The position numbers and the translations under genes were made by a program. A DNA stretch of 64,000 nt from Pseudomonadota bacterium (GTDB lineage: Bacteria; Myxococcota_A; UBA796; UBA9615), in assembly GCA_024229515.1 (NCBI GenBank), contig JAAESI010000139.1, forward strand, positions 1 through 64,000, in the 5' to 3' direction. The notes under the pieces were generated by a model. The model saw only the letters and a program-made list of their open reading frames with translations. It was not told where the DNA came from and ran no database searches. This document shows positions 1-8,101 of the stretch, in pieces (the stretch's first letter is position 1; the number at the start of each line of letters is the position of its first letter).

Positions 1-146
1 ACTCCAACGTCGAGGCGCAAGTCGCTATCGTGCTGCGGGGCATCCGTCGTGGCCTTTCTCAATGCTTCGTAACATCGAGATTCTCACGCGGCGGGTGCCC
101 CGTCCATCCGGACCCTGGGCCTTAAGATCTCACCTATGAGCGCCGC

Positions 147-1244
147 CTAGCTGCTGCCGTAGTCGGCAAAGAACTCAGCCCGCGCCTCCTCGAAGCGATC
201 CTCGTCGATCGCGGTCCGCATCACCTTCGTCAGCTCCTGCAGGAACGTCACGTTGTGGATGGCGGCCAGCGTCGTGCCCAGCACCTCGTCCGCGGTGAAG
301 AGGTGGTGCAGGTAGGCCCGCGAGAAGTTCTGGCAGGTGTAGCAAGGGCAGGTCGTGTCCGGCGCCAGGCGGTCCTTGCGGAAGCGCTTGTTGCTGACCC
401 GCAGCTTCCCCTTGAACGTGTACAGCAGGGCTCCGCGGGCGTGCCGGGTGGGGATCACGCAGTCGAACATGTCGATGCCGTGGCTGACCCCGCACCACAG
501 GTCCTCGGGCAGGCCGACCCCCATGAGGTAGCGCGGCTTGGACTCCGGCAGCAGGTGCGTGGTCCAGCCCAGCACCTTGTCCATCATCTCCAGCCCTTCG
601 CCGACGGACAGCCCGCCGATGGCGTAGCCGGGGAAGTCCAGGGGCACCAGATCGGCGGCTGACTTCTCGCGCAGGTCCTTCCAGAAGGCGCCCTGGATGA
701 TCCCGAAGAGCGCCTGGTCCTCGCGCGTCTTGGCTTCGAGGCAGCGCTTCTCCCAGCGGGTGGTGCGCTCGACGGAGGCCTCGGCGTAGGGCCGCTCGCA
801 CGGCCACGCGACGCACTCGTCGAACGCCATGATGATGTCCGCGCCGAGCTTCTGCTGAAGCTGGATCGACGACTCCGGCGTCATCGTGAACGGCTTGCCG
901 CCCTTCTTCCACTTGAAGGTGACGCCCTCCTCGGTGACGGTCTTGGGGAGGCTGAAGACCTGGAAGCCGCCGCTGTCCGTGAGGATCGGCTTGTTCCAGT
1001 TCATGAACTTATGCAGGCCCCCGCAGCGGGCCACGATGTCGGCGCCGGGCTGGAGGGCGCAGTGGTACGTGTTGGCGAGGATGATCTGGGACCCGGTGTC
1101 CTCGATCTGCGCGGGCGTCATCGCGCGCATGGCGGCGCGGGTGCCGACGGGCATGAACACCGGCGTCTCGATGTCCCCGTGCGGGGTGGCCAAGGTCGCG
1201 TGGCGGGCCGCGCCCGCGCGGCTGTGGATCGTGAAGTCGAACAT
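147..1244 (-). CDS. tgt: tRNA-guanine transglycosylase (Tgt)
   Basis: Cytoplasmic enzyme that exchanges guanine-34 of GU(N)-anticodon tRNAs for preQ1 on the way to queuosine. The 365-residue length fits the bacterial family. Visible motifs are ILTDSGGFQVFSL (Asp90, general base region), GYAIGGLSVGEG (substrate pocket), IDMFDCVIPTRHARG (nucleophile Asp, about residue 258) and a zinc site CPCYTC with a following HH pair near residue 313. The start is ATG at 1244. It is divergent from the EF-hand gene, with only 22 bases between the two start codons, so the promoter must be shared or must lie inside coding sequence. Identification is secure from the motifs. Confidence 0.97.
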   Translation of the reverse strand: MFDFTIHSRAGAARHATLATPHGDIETPVFMPVGTRAAMRAMTPAQIEDTGSQIILANTYHCALQPGADIVARCGGLHKFMNWNKPILTDSGGFQVFSLPKTVTEEGVTFKWKKGGKPFTMTPESSIQLQQKLGADIIMAFDECVAWPCERPYAEASVERTTRWEKRCLEAKTREDQALFGIIQGAFWKDLREKSAADLVPLDFPGYAIGGLSVGEGLEMMDKVLGWTTHLLPESKPRYLMGVGLPEDLWCGVSHGIDMFDCVIPTRHARGALLYTFKGKLRVSNKRFRKDRLAPDTTCPCYTCQNFSRAYLHHLFTADEVLGTTLAAIHNVTFLQELTKVMRTAIDEDRFEEARAEFFADYGSS

Positions 1245-1254
1245 CAGCGGCCCT

Positions 1255-1260
1255 TATAAT
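1255..1260 (+). promoter_or_regulatory. Consensus -10 box, shared by divergent tgt and EF-hand gene
   Basis: Perfect TATAAT ending 6 nt before the ATG at 1267, so transcription would begin at or next to the start codon (leaderless). On the opposite strand the same bases read TTATAAG, ending 8 nt before the tgt ATG. No convincing -35 box is visible on either side. The role is inferred from spacing. Confidence 0.6.
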
Positions 1261-1266
1261 CGGTTC

Positions 1267-1854
1267 ATGCCGCGTGCGCTGGGGTTGCTGGGAGTGGGGG
1301 TGCTGCTGATCGCCTCGGGCGTGTCCGCCGAGGTGCGCGACGCGGTGCCCCGGACGGTCGCGGTGTCGGCGGCAGCGGACCACGTGTTCGCCACGTTCAC
1401 CTCGGTGGTGGTGCCCGCCGACCTGGGTGTCGAAACCTGGGCGGCGCACGACACGGACGGCGACGGCGTGATCTCCGAGGCCGAAGCCAAGCCGATGCTG
1501 GGGGCGATCCGCGCGGCCGAACTGGAGTACCTCTGCATCGCCGTGGACGGCACGGTCGTGCCGCTGGCGCGCATGGTCGCGACCTCCCCCGAGCCGATCA
1601 CGATCGACGGTCCGGTGACCCTGCGGGTGCAGGGCAGGGCGACGATGACGCTGGGCGCCGGCGAGCACTCATTCGTGCTGTACGACCGACCGCGCGCCGA
1701 CGACGGCATCGTGCCGATCCGGTTCAACGTGGTCGCCGGCATGGAGATCACCGGCGCCGAGGGGGCGCGGGCGGAGATGAAGGGGAAGCGACGGCTGGAA
1801 GCGGTTGTTTCGAGGTTCGCCCCGGCTGTGTGGGGGACCTTCGTGGTCCGCTAG
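1267..1854 (+). CDS. Small secreted protein with one EF-hand loop
   Basis: 195 residues of unknown function. Residues 1-21 form a signal peptide (hydrophobic core ending ASGVSA). Residues 62-73, DTDGDGVISEAE, make a canonical EF-hand calcium loop with acidic residues at positions 1, 3, 5 and 12. The rest looks beta-rich. I chose the ATG at 1267 because the preceding sequence in this frame lies inside tgt and because a TATAAT box sits just before it. The stop overlaps the stop of the convergent kinase gene through a shared CTAG. A periplasmic or exported calcium-binding role is inference. Confidence 0.75.
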   Translation: MPRALGLLGVGVLLIASGVSAEVRDAVPRTVAVSAAADHVFATFTSVVVPADLGVETWAAHDTDGDGVISEAEAKPMLGAIRAAELEYLCIAVDGTVVPLARMVATSPEPITIDGPVTLRVQGRATMTLGAGEHSFVLYDRPRADDGIVPIRFNVVAGMEITGAEGARAEMKGKRRLEAVVSRFAPAVWGTFVVR

Positions 1855-4457
1855 CCCTCGTCCGGCGCCCCGACCTCCATCAGCACCCGGAACCCGAGGA
1901 ACGGGAGCGACTGGTTGGGCAGCAGCGCGCGGCGGACGGCGGAGCGGCAGGCCGCTTCTTCGCTCACGATCGAGCCGCCGACGACGACCCCGCGGCCGCC
2001 CGCGTTCGTGCCCGTCCACTCCCACACGCCGCCGGCGAGATCGGCGATCCCGTAGGGCGAGCAGTCGTCCGCGAAGAGGCCCACGGCCGGCGGAGGACCG
2101 CCCGGCGAGCCGGTCCACAGCGAGGCGCAGCGTCCGGGATCGAACTGGTCGCCCCAGGGGAAGGGCCGGCCGTCGGCGCCGCGGGCGGCGTGCTCCCACT
2201 CGTCCGCCGTGGGCAGCCGAATGGTGCGCCCGGTGGCCTCGCTCAACCACGCGCAGTAGGCGGCCGCGTCGTCCGCGGAGACCCCCCGCACGGGGCGGCG
2301 TTCGCCGTCGCCCAGCTGCTGGTCGAAGTCCGCCGGTCGATGCCGCCGGGCCAGCCCCGGGCGGTCGTCGCCGACCCACGCGAGGAAGCGCGCGTACGAG
2401 CCCACCGTCACCGGATGGGAGCCGAGCAGGAACGGCTCGTGCCGTACCCGCCGCCGCCGCCCGGAGCCCGACGCGAGCGCATCACCGCCCACGATCGCGG
2501 TCCCCCCGGGCACGAACCGGAGCTCGTCGGTGGCCTCCTCCTCGCCGCGCAGATCGATCACGAGGTGCACGCGATCCTCCCGGTCGATGCGGAAGGGGTG
2601 GTGCCACGCCGCCGGCGCATCGGCCGCCGGTCGCATCAGCGCGTACCGCCCGGGAGCCAGCTGCCACACGCCCTCGGTGGTCGGCTCGAGGCGCTCGCCG
2701 GGCACGTGCCGGCCGTCCTGCTCGTCCAGCCTGACCACCTCGAGGAGCACGTCCTCGGGCACCGCCGCCACGGTCAGCTCTCCGCCGGTGCGGAGCCAAC
2801 GGCCCCACCGTCCGTCGTCGAACTGCCGCAGCAAAGCGCGGAACCAGGCCTGCTCCCGCTCCTGCCCCGAGCGTTCCGCGTCGGCGTACCGATCGGCGTA
2901 CAGCTCGGCCAGCAGCTCGCGGATGCCGGGGTGATCGGGGTCGTCGGCGCGGGCTCTTCGCAGCGCCCACACCGCCTCGGACAGCACGCCGTCCGCCGCT
3001 CGGGTGACGCTGTCGGCCTTGCCCGCGAGCTCGCGAAGCTCGGCCGGATCGACCGCCTCGTCCGACCCCACGGGGGCTCGCGCCGCCGACAGCTTCCGGT
3101 GCGCATCGTCCTGGCGCACCCGCAGCGACCGGTGACGGTCGCGCATCGAGCTGGCCTCCCGCAGCCGTCGCTCCGCGGCTTCCCGCCGGCGTCCGCCCGC
3201 GAGCCAGCCGTCCAGCGCTTCGGCCAGCTCGGAGGCGTTGGCGTACCGGTGGCCGGGGAACTTCTCCAGCGCGCGCAGGCAGATCTCTTCCAGCTCCCCC
3301 GGGATCGACATCGCAGGGGCCCGCTCGCGCGGCGGCACCGGCGCCATGTGGCAGAGCCCGTCGACGATCGTGTCCACGTCGTTGCCGGTCCACGGGGTCA
3401 GCCGGGTGATCGCCTCGTACAGCATCACGCCGAGGCAGAACACGTCCGCCGCGGGGCCGACCTGGTCGGGGTGCTTGACCTGCTCGGGGGCCATGTACGG
3501 CGGGGAGCCGCGCACCCGCTCGCGTCGAGGCTCGCCTTCCATCGACCACAGCCGCCGCGACGGCGGCGCGTCCGCCATCGGGCCGCCGATCACGCGGGCG
3601 ATCCCCCAGTCCACGACGAGCACCTCGCCGTGGTTCCCCAGGAGGATGTTGGCGGGCTTCAGGTCGCGGTGGAGTACGCCCCGGGCGTGGGCGTAGCCGA
3701 CCGCGTGGCAGGCCTTCACGAGCACCTGCACCAACGGCACCACACCCCACCGGGCGACGATGTCGGCCTGGTTGCGCCGGAGCCGGACGAGCACGTTGTG
3801 CAGGTTCTCGCCGGGCATCGGCGGCATCGTGTAGTACAGCCGGCCGTCCGGCAGCTGGCCGGCGTCGTAGATCGTGATGATGTGGGGGTGGTCGAGCTGG
3901 CCGGTGATCCGCGCCTCGCGGTACAGGTCCAGCAGGTGGCGGTCCCCGGTCTTGGTCGGCAGCAGCGTCTTGAGCGCGACCGGCCGCCCCAGGTCCGCGT
4001 CCAACACGAGCTCGACGGTGCCCTGGCCGCCCTCACCGAGGGTGTCCAGCCAGAGGTAGCGCAGCGGCAGCTCCAGCGGCGCCTTGCGGTCGTGCCGCCG
4101 CTCCGACGAGTGCAGCTCGATCTCGACCCGCTGGCCGGTCTTGCCCGCGATCCGGTCCTGCAGCGGCATCGTCATGGAGCCCGACATCAGGGCGTCGCTG
4201 CTGTCCGGTTCGACGGCGAACGCGATCGCCATGGCGCCGCGGGTCTTGCCCGGCGGCTCGATCGTGGCGTCGGGGGGATCCAGGTCGGCCGAGCTCAGCT
4301 CGCCCACGAAGCCGTCCGGCAGCGAGCCGGGATCGGGGGTGTGGTGGACCGGCGGGGCGATCTCTTCGTCTTCGTCGTGATCGGCGCTGTCCCACGCCCA
4401 GCTGTGCTGGGGTTCGAGGGACGGCTCCGCGGTCACGGGGGCAGGAGGCTCAGCCAT
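1851..4457 (-). CDS. Ser/Thr protein kinase fused to FGE-sulfatase domain
   Basis: 868 residues. Residues 1-130 are acidic and low-complexity. A protein kinase domain spans about 136-415: glycine loop LGEGGQGTVEL, Lys163 in ALK, catalytic HRDLKPAN (Asp265), and VVDWGIAR in place of DFG at 283-285. Residues 420-600 are charged and helical. A C-terminal FGE/SUMF1-like domain (about 620-865) shows LPTADEWEHAARG and GGVWEW. This fusion is known in Myxococcota and Planctomycetota. The FGE-like half usually lacks demonstrated oxidase activity and may bind ligand or substrate. No transmembrane segment is seen, so it is probably cytoplasmic. The start overlaps the stop of the upstream 160-residue gene by 8 nt (ATGGCTGA), implying co-translation. 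Confidence 0.93.
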   Translation of the reverse strand: MAEPPAPVTAEPSLEPQHSWAWDSADHDEDEEIAPPVHHTPDPGSLPDGFVGELSSADLDPPDATIEPPGKTRGAMAIAFAVEPDSSDALMSGSMTMPLQDRIAGKTGQRVEIELHSSERRHDRKAPLELPLRYLWLDTLGEGGQGTVELVLDADLGRPVALKTLLPTKTGDRHLLDLYREARITGQLDHPHIITIYDAGQLPDGRLYYTMPPMPGENLHNVLVRLRRNQADIVARWGVVPLVQVLVKACHAVGYAHARGVLHRDLKPANILLGNHGEVLVVDWGIARVIGGPMADAPPSRRLWSMEGEPRRERVRGSPPYMAPEQVKHPDQVGPAADVFCLGVMLYEAITRLTPWTGNDVDTIVDGLCHMAPVPPRERAPAMSIPGELEEICLRALEKFPGHRYANASELAEALDGWLAGGRRREAAERRLREASSMRDRHRSLRVRQDDAHRKLSAARAPVGSDEAVDPAELRELAGKADSVTRAADGVLSEAVWALRRARADDPDHPGIRELLAELYADRYADAERSGQEREQAWFRALLRQFDDGRWGRWLRTGGELTVAAVPEDVLLEVVRLDEQDGRHVPGERLEPTTEGVWQLAPGRYALMRPAADAPAAWHHPFRIDREDRVHLVIDLRGEEEATDELRFVPGGTAIVGGDALASGSGRRRRVRHEPFLLGSHPVTVGSYARFLAWVGDDRPGLARRHRPADFDQQLGDGERRPVRGVSADDAAAYCAWLSEATGRTIRLPTADEWEHAARGADGRPFPWGDQFDPGRCASLWTGSPGGPPPAVGLFADDCSPYGIADLAGGVWEWTGTNAGGRGVVVGGSIVSEEAACRSAVRRALLPNQSLPFLGFRVLMEVGAPDEG

Positions 4458-4893
4458 CGTTCAGGGGCTTCCAGTCCGGGGGGACGTCGGAGGACGCTTC
4501 GCCGACGGCGGCGATGCGCTTCTCCCGGCGGGTCAGGGGGTAGGGGCGGCCGCGGGCGGCGTTGAGGCCCGCGGCGACGGCCACGAGCCACTCGGCGAGC
4601 CACGCGGCCACGTTCAGGATCGTGCAGGCGACCAGCACCATGCGGTACGCCGCCATGGTCTCGACGGGGATGGTGGTGGTCGCGTTCATGAGCGCTCCGA
4701 CCACGCCGACGCCCAGCTGCATGAAGCCGTGAAGGAGCCAGATCGCCAGCCCCGCGAGCTGGCAGCGAAGCGCCGCCGACAGTTCATCCCGATCGTCCTG
4801 CGAGGTCGCGGCCGCGCGAGCGCGCGCGACGACGACCGCCCCGAAGCCGGGGAGGAGGACAAGCCGGTGGTACCGAGCCAGCTCCGGGTTCAT
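4450..4893 (-). CDS. Small multi-pass membrane protein, unknown family
   Basis: About 147 residues from the ATG at 4893 (MNPELARYHR), which has a GAGG 8 nt upstream. A TTG at 4932 is possible but lies inside a hairpin. Two or three hydrophobic segments are visible (around LAGLAIWLLHGFMQLGVGVV, MVLVACTILNVAAWLAEWLV). The C-terminus is charged and cytoplasmic-like (RREKR). It overlaps the kinase/FGE gene by 8 nt, so the two are translationally coupled and this protein could anchor or signal through the kinase; that link is inference. I do not recognise the family. Confidence 0.65.
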   Translation of the reverse strand: MNPELARYHRLVLLPGFGAVVVARARAAATSQDDRDELSAALRCQLAGLAIWLLHGFMQLGVGVVGALMNATTTIPVETMAAYRMVLVACTILNVAAWLAEWLVAVAAGLNAARGRPYPLTRREKRIAAVGEASSDVPPDWKPLNDG

Positions 4894-4917
4894 GCATGAC
4901 GCCTCAGATGTAGTGAA

Positions 4918-4945
4918 GCCGCGACCTTCCAAGGAAGGTCGCGGC
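4918..4945. promoter_or_regulatory. Perfect 13-bp inverted repeat (hairpin)
   Basis: GCCGCGACCTTCC and its complement GGAAGGTCGCGGC are separated by two bases (effective 4-nt loop). It lies about 25 nt before the ATG at 4893, in the presumed leader of the membrane gene. No T-run follows on either strand, so it is not a classical intrinsic terminator. It could be a protein-binding palindrome or a leader structure. Confidence 0.5.
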
Positions 4946-5150
4946 CCACTCGATTAGCGTCCGTTCCGGCAGCGGTACAGCTCTGCATCCGCATCAATAT
5001 CTACAAAGTCAGCTTCAGCGCCCTCATCCACTCAGCTGCCGCCGGTCCTGCCGCTTGCGCGAGTCTGCGATGATGATGAAGGAGGCTCCCGCAAATGTCG
5101 ACAGTTTTTACCAGGGGAGGTCCCATACGGCCGCGCCAGGCGACCTGTCG

Positions 5151-5156
5151 TACACT
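5151..5156 (+). promoter_or_regulatory. TAnnnT -10 box before DUF2868 gene
   Basis: TACACT followed by 6 nt and then GTG at 5163. The spacing implies a leaderless transcript and supports choosing the GTG rather than the ATG codons further upstream. Confidence 0.5.
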
Positions 5157-5162
5157 TACGCC

Positions 5163-6647
5163 GTGCGGCTGACCGATTTTGTCGTCGTTGAATTCGCCCG
5201 CGCCTGGCAGCAGGAGCATCGGGCCTCCGTGGTCGATCCCGAGATCGTGGCCGAAGTCGCCGCCGATCCCGCGTACGCCGAGGCTGCCGACGACGACGCC
5301 CGGATGCTCCTGTACTGCGAGCGGCTGCTGCAGCGCCGGGTCGACGACGACGACGGGCCGGGGATCGTGCACACGCTCCAGGTCGCCCTGACGGCGGCGT
5401 GGTGGATCGCGCCGCTGGCCGGCCTGCTGCTGGGGGGCGCGTTGTTGGAGGCGAGCCTGCCGCCGAACGACGTGCGCCCCGTGAACGTCTTCGTCGTGCT
5501 CGGTGAGGGCGTGCTGATCCCCGCGCTCTTCCTCACCCTGACCCTGCTCGCGACGCTGTCGGGCGGTCGGATCGTCCAGCGGCTGCACTGGATCCGGCCG
5601 GTGCTCGCGCTGCTGGGGCGCAAGGCGCTCTCGACCCCGATCGGGCGCCTGGGAGGGCGGGTGTTGAAGCACAGCGGCGCCGCCGGGCCGACGCTGGCGA
5701 GCCTCAGCCACCTCCTCTGGCTGGGAGCGCTTGGCGCCATGCTCGTGGTCGCCGCCTTCCGCTTCACCTTCGACGACTACCTGTTCTGCTGGAGCTCCAC
5801 CCTCCCCATCACCGGCGACGGCGTGGAGCAGCTCTTCGGCGTGCTCGCGGCGCCCGTGCAGTGGCTCCCCGGGGTGGACGCGCCGACCGCCGAGCAGGTG
5901 ACGGTGTCGCAGTACGCCAGCCTCGGTGGCACCTGGCCTCGGGGCACCGGAGACGCGGTCCAGGACGATGCCCTCCGCAAGGCCTGGTACGCGCTGCTGC
6001 TGGCGGTGATCGCGTTCTGGGGCGTGCTCCCGCGCATCGTGGGGCTCGTCGTGTCCCGGGTGCAGTCGGCCCGGGGGATCGATCGAGCCCTCGCCCGCTC
6101 GAGCATCGCGGCGGTGCTCCCCGCGCTCGCCGCCCACAGCACCCTGCGCCACGCGGGCACCAGCGAGGGGCCGCGCGACGAGCTCCCCCCCACCCGCGTT
6201 CACGCCCCCGCGGCGGCCCGGGCGGGGGAGGGGCTCGACCTGATCACCTTCGCCGCGGACGCCCCCGAGCCGGGGATCCTCGACCGGCTGGGCTGGAATC
6301 GCCTCGGCCTCAGCGGCGTCGTACGGGCGGTCGAGGACGACGACGACGCGGTCCAGGCGGCCTCCGTTCTGGAGTCGCTCACCACCCCGGCGACGGCCCC
6401 CGGCGGCGCGATCGTCGTGTTCGATCTGGCCGACACCCCCGGGCGCGTGCGTGAGGCGTTCCTCCGCGACGTCGTCCAGGCGCTGGGCCGCTCGGCCCCC
6501 GTGCACGTGCTCCTGACCGGCGCGTCCGCCTTCAAGATGGGCCCGCGGGCGAGTGCGTTCGCGGGACGCCTCGGCGCCTGGAGGGACATGGCGGAGCGGG
6601 CGGGGGTGCCGTCCGCGAGCGTGCGCCCCGACGAGGGGACGGTTTGA
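5163..6647 (+). CDS. DUF2868-family membrane protein
   Basis: 494 residues from GTG 5163. The protein begins (M)RLTDFVVVEFARAWQQ, typical of DUF2868, with hydrophobic segments near residues 80-115, 120-145, 185-205 and 275-295, then a long C-terminal soluble region containing VVFDLADTPG and VHVLLTGASAF. In Proteobacteria this family is encoded immediately before a DUF3482 GTPase, exactly as here. Its TGA stop overlaps the TTG start of the GTPase (TTGA), so the two are translationally coupled. Function is unknown; a membrane partner or effector of the GTPase is the family-level expectation. An upstream start at 5055 is possible but would put a Met-rich stretch unlike the family at the N-terminus. 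Confidence 0.88.
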   Translation: MRLTDFVVVEFARAWQQEHRASVVDPEIVAEVAADPAYAEAADDDARMLLYCERLLQRRVDDDDGPGIVHTLQVALTAAWWIAPLAGLLLGGALLEASLPPNDVRPVNVFVVLGEGVLIPALFLTLTLLATLSGGRIVQRLHWIRPVLALLGRKALSTPIGRLGGRVLKHSGAAGPTLASLSHLLWLGALGAMLVVAAFRFTFDDYLFCWSSTLPITGDGVEQLFGVLAAPVQWLPGVDAPTAEQVTVSQYASLGGTWPRGTGDAVQDDALRKAWYALLLAVIAFWGVLPRIVGLVVSRVQSARGIDRALARSSIAAVLPALAAHSTLRHAGTSEGPRDELPPTRVHAPAAARAGEGLDLITFAADAPEPGILDRLGWNRLGLSGVVRAVEDDDDAVQAASVLESLTTPATAPGGAIVVFDLADTPGRVREAFLRDVVQALGRSAPVHVLLTGASAFKMGPRASAFAGRLGAWRDMAERAGVPSASVRPDEGTV

Positions 6648-8062
6648 TCGAGCCCCTCCGCATCGCGATCGTCGGCCACACCAACGCCGGCAAGTCGTCG
6701 ATCGTCGCGGCCCTGACCCGGCGCGACGAGCTGCGCATCTCGGACGAGCACGGGACCACCCGCGACGTGGACGAGTGGACCTTCGAGATCGGCGGTGAGG
6801 CGGTCCTCACCTTCCTGGACACCCCCGGCTTCGATCGCGCCGGCGCGATCAACGAGTGGCTGGACGAAGCCGCCGGCCCGTCCGCCACCGCCGCGGACGA
6901 TCCCGATCTGGTCGCCCGCTTCATCGCCGAAGCCGATCCGGCGCTGTTCCGCAGCGAGCAGCGGGCGCTGTCGGCGGCGCTGCGGGCGGACGTGCTCGCC
7001 TACGTCGCCGACGCGACCGTCAAGCCCAAGGGGCAGGCGCGGCAGGAGGTCCGACTGCTGGGCAAGGCGGGGCCCCCCGTCATCGGCGTCGTCAACGTCA
7101 TCGAGGGACCCCACCGGGACGCCTGGTTCGAGCTGTTCGGGCGCCAGAAGATCCACAACAAGGTGCTGCTGGACGCCATGAACTTCCAGCCCGAGCAGGA
7201 GGCGCGGTTCTACCGGGCGCTGGTGTCGGTGCTGCCCGACCGGGAGGCCCACTTCGATCGCATCGCGGAGCTGCGGGCGGCGGAGGAGGCGGGGCGCGCC
7301 ATCCAGGTCCGTCGATGCATCGCCCAGACGCTGGTCGACGTGCTGAGCTTCCAGATCGAGGAGCTCACCGGGAGCCGCCACGAAGCGACGAAGCGGCGCG
7401 AGGGGGTGGAGGCTCGGTTCCGGTCCGCGATCGTGGGGCGGGAGGCCGAGGGCTTCCGCCAGCTGCTGGAGCTGTACGGCTTCAAGAAGGCCGGCGTCGA
7501 GGGGGCGGTGGAGGTGGACTTCGAGGGGGACTGGCAGGCCAGCCTGTTCGACGCCGAGGTCGCCAAGCGGTACGGCGCCTCGGTCACCACCCTGACCCTC
7601 GTCGGGGCGGCCGCCGGCGCTCCCTTCGAGCTGTTCGGCGCACACGGCCTCGCCGCCGGCGCCGGCGCCCTCCTGGGGTTCGTCAGCGGGCACTACGTGG
7701 GGCGCTTCGCCATCGGCTCCGTCGACCGCAGCGGACGGCTCACGGTGGGCCCGCTCGAGTCGATCCAGATGCCGATCATCCTCGTGAACCGCGCCATCGA
7801 GGCGTGGAAGGAGATCGACACCCGGTCCCATGCCTCCGCCGCGGGCGCGGTGGTCACCGGGGATCAGCAGCACCTCGGCACCGCGGACATCCTCCGCCTC
7901 AAGAAGCTCGCAAAGAAGGCCTCCAAGAACCCGACCTGGAGCTCGATGAGCGAGGCCTTCGACGCCGTCGGGCGGGCCGACACGGTCGACGAGTTCGCCG
8001 CGTTCGTCGGCGACGTCCTGGAGGGGGCGCGCACGCCGCCCGACGAAGGCCCGCCGGGCTGA
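6644..8062 (+). CDS. DUF3482-type GTPase
   Basis: 472 residues, TTG start overlapping the previous stop. The N-terminal G domain has P-loop GHTNAGKSS (G1), a Thr-rich switch (EHGTTRDV, G2), and DTPGF (G3). The expected NKxD motif is not obvious; GVVNVIEG may occupy its place. The C-terminal half carries helices plus a Gly/Ala-rich hydrophobic hairpin (AAAGAPFELFGAHGLAAGAGALLGFVSGHYVG region) that could insert into membrane. The G domain is Era/EngA-like. The pairing with DUF2868 is conserved in other bacteria, but the cellular role is not established. No other gene appears to belong to this operon. Confidence 0.92.
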   Translation: MIEPLRIAIVGHTNAGKSSIVAALTRRDELRISDEHGTTRDVDEWTFEIGGEAVLTFLDTPGFDRAGAINEWLDEAAGPSATAADDPDLVARFIAEADPALFRSEQRALSAALRADVLAYVADATVKPKGQARQEVRLLGKAGPPVIGVVNVIEGPHRDAWFELFGRQKIHNKVLLDAMNFQPEQEARFYRALVSVLPDREAHFDRIAELRAAEEAGRAIQVRRCIAQTLVDVLSFQIEELTGSRHEATKRREGVEARFRSAIVGREAEGFRQLLELYGFKKAGVEGAVEVDFEGDWQASLFDAEVAKRYGASVTTLTLVGAAAGAPFELFGAHGLAAGAGALLGFVSGHYVGRFAIGSVDRSGRLTVGPLESIQMPIILVNRAIEAWKEIDTRSHASAAGAVVTGDQQHLGTADILRLKKLAKKASKNPTWSSMSEAFDAVGRADTVDEFAAFVGDVLEGARTPPDEGPPG

Positions 8063-8101
8063 CCCTCCGCGAAGCCCTTCGATGGTGTAGAAACCGCGTC
8101 G

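Noticed and set aside
1-146. Possible RNA gene or terminator downstream of tgt
   Set aside because: No cloverleaf, no stable hairpin with T-run and no open frame; nothing supportable.
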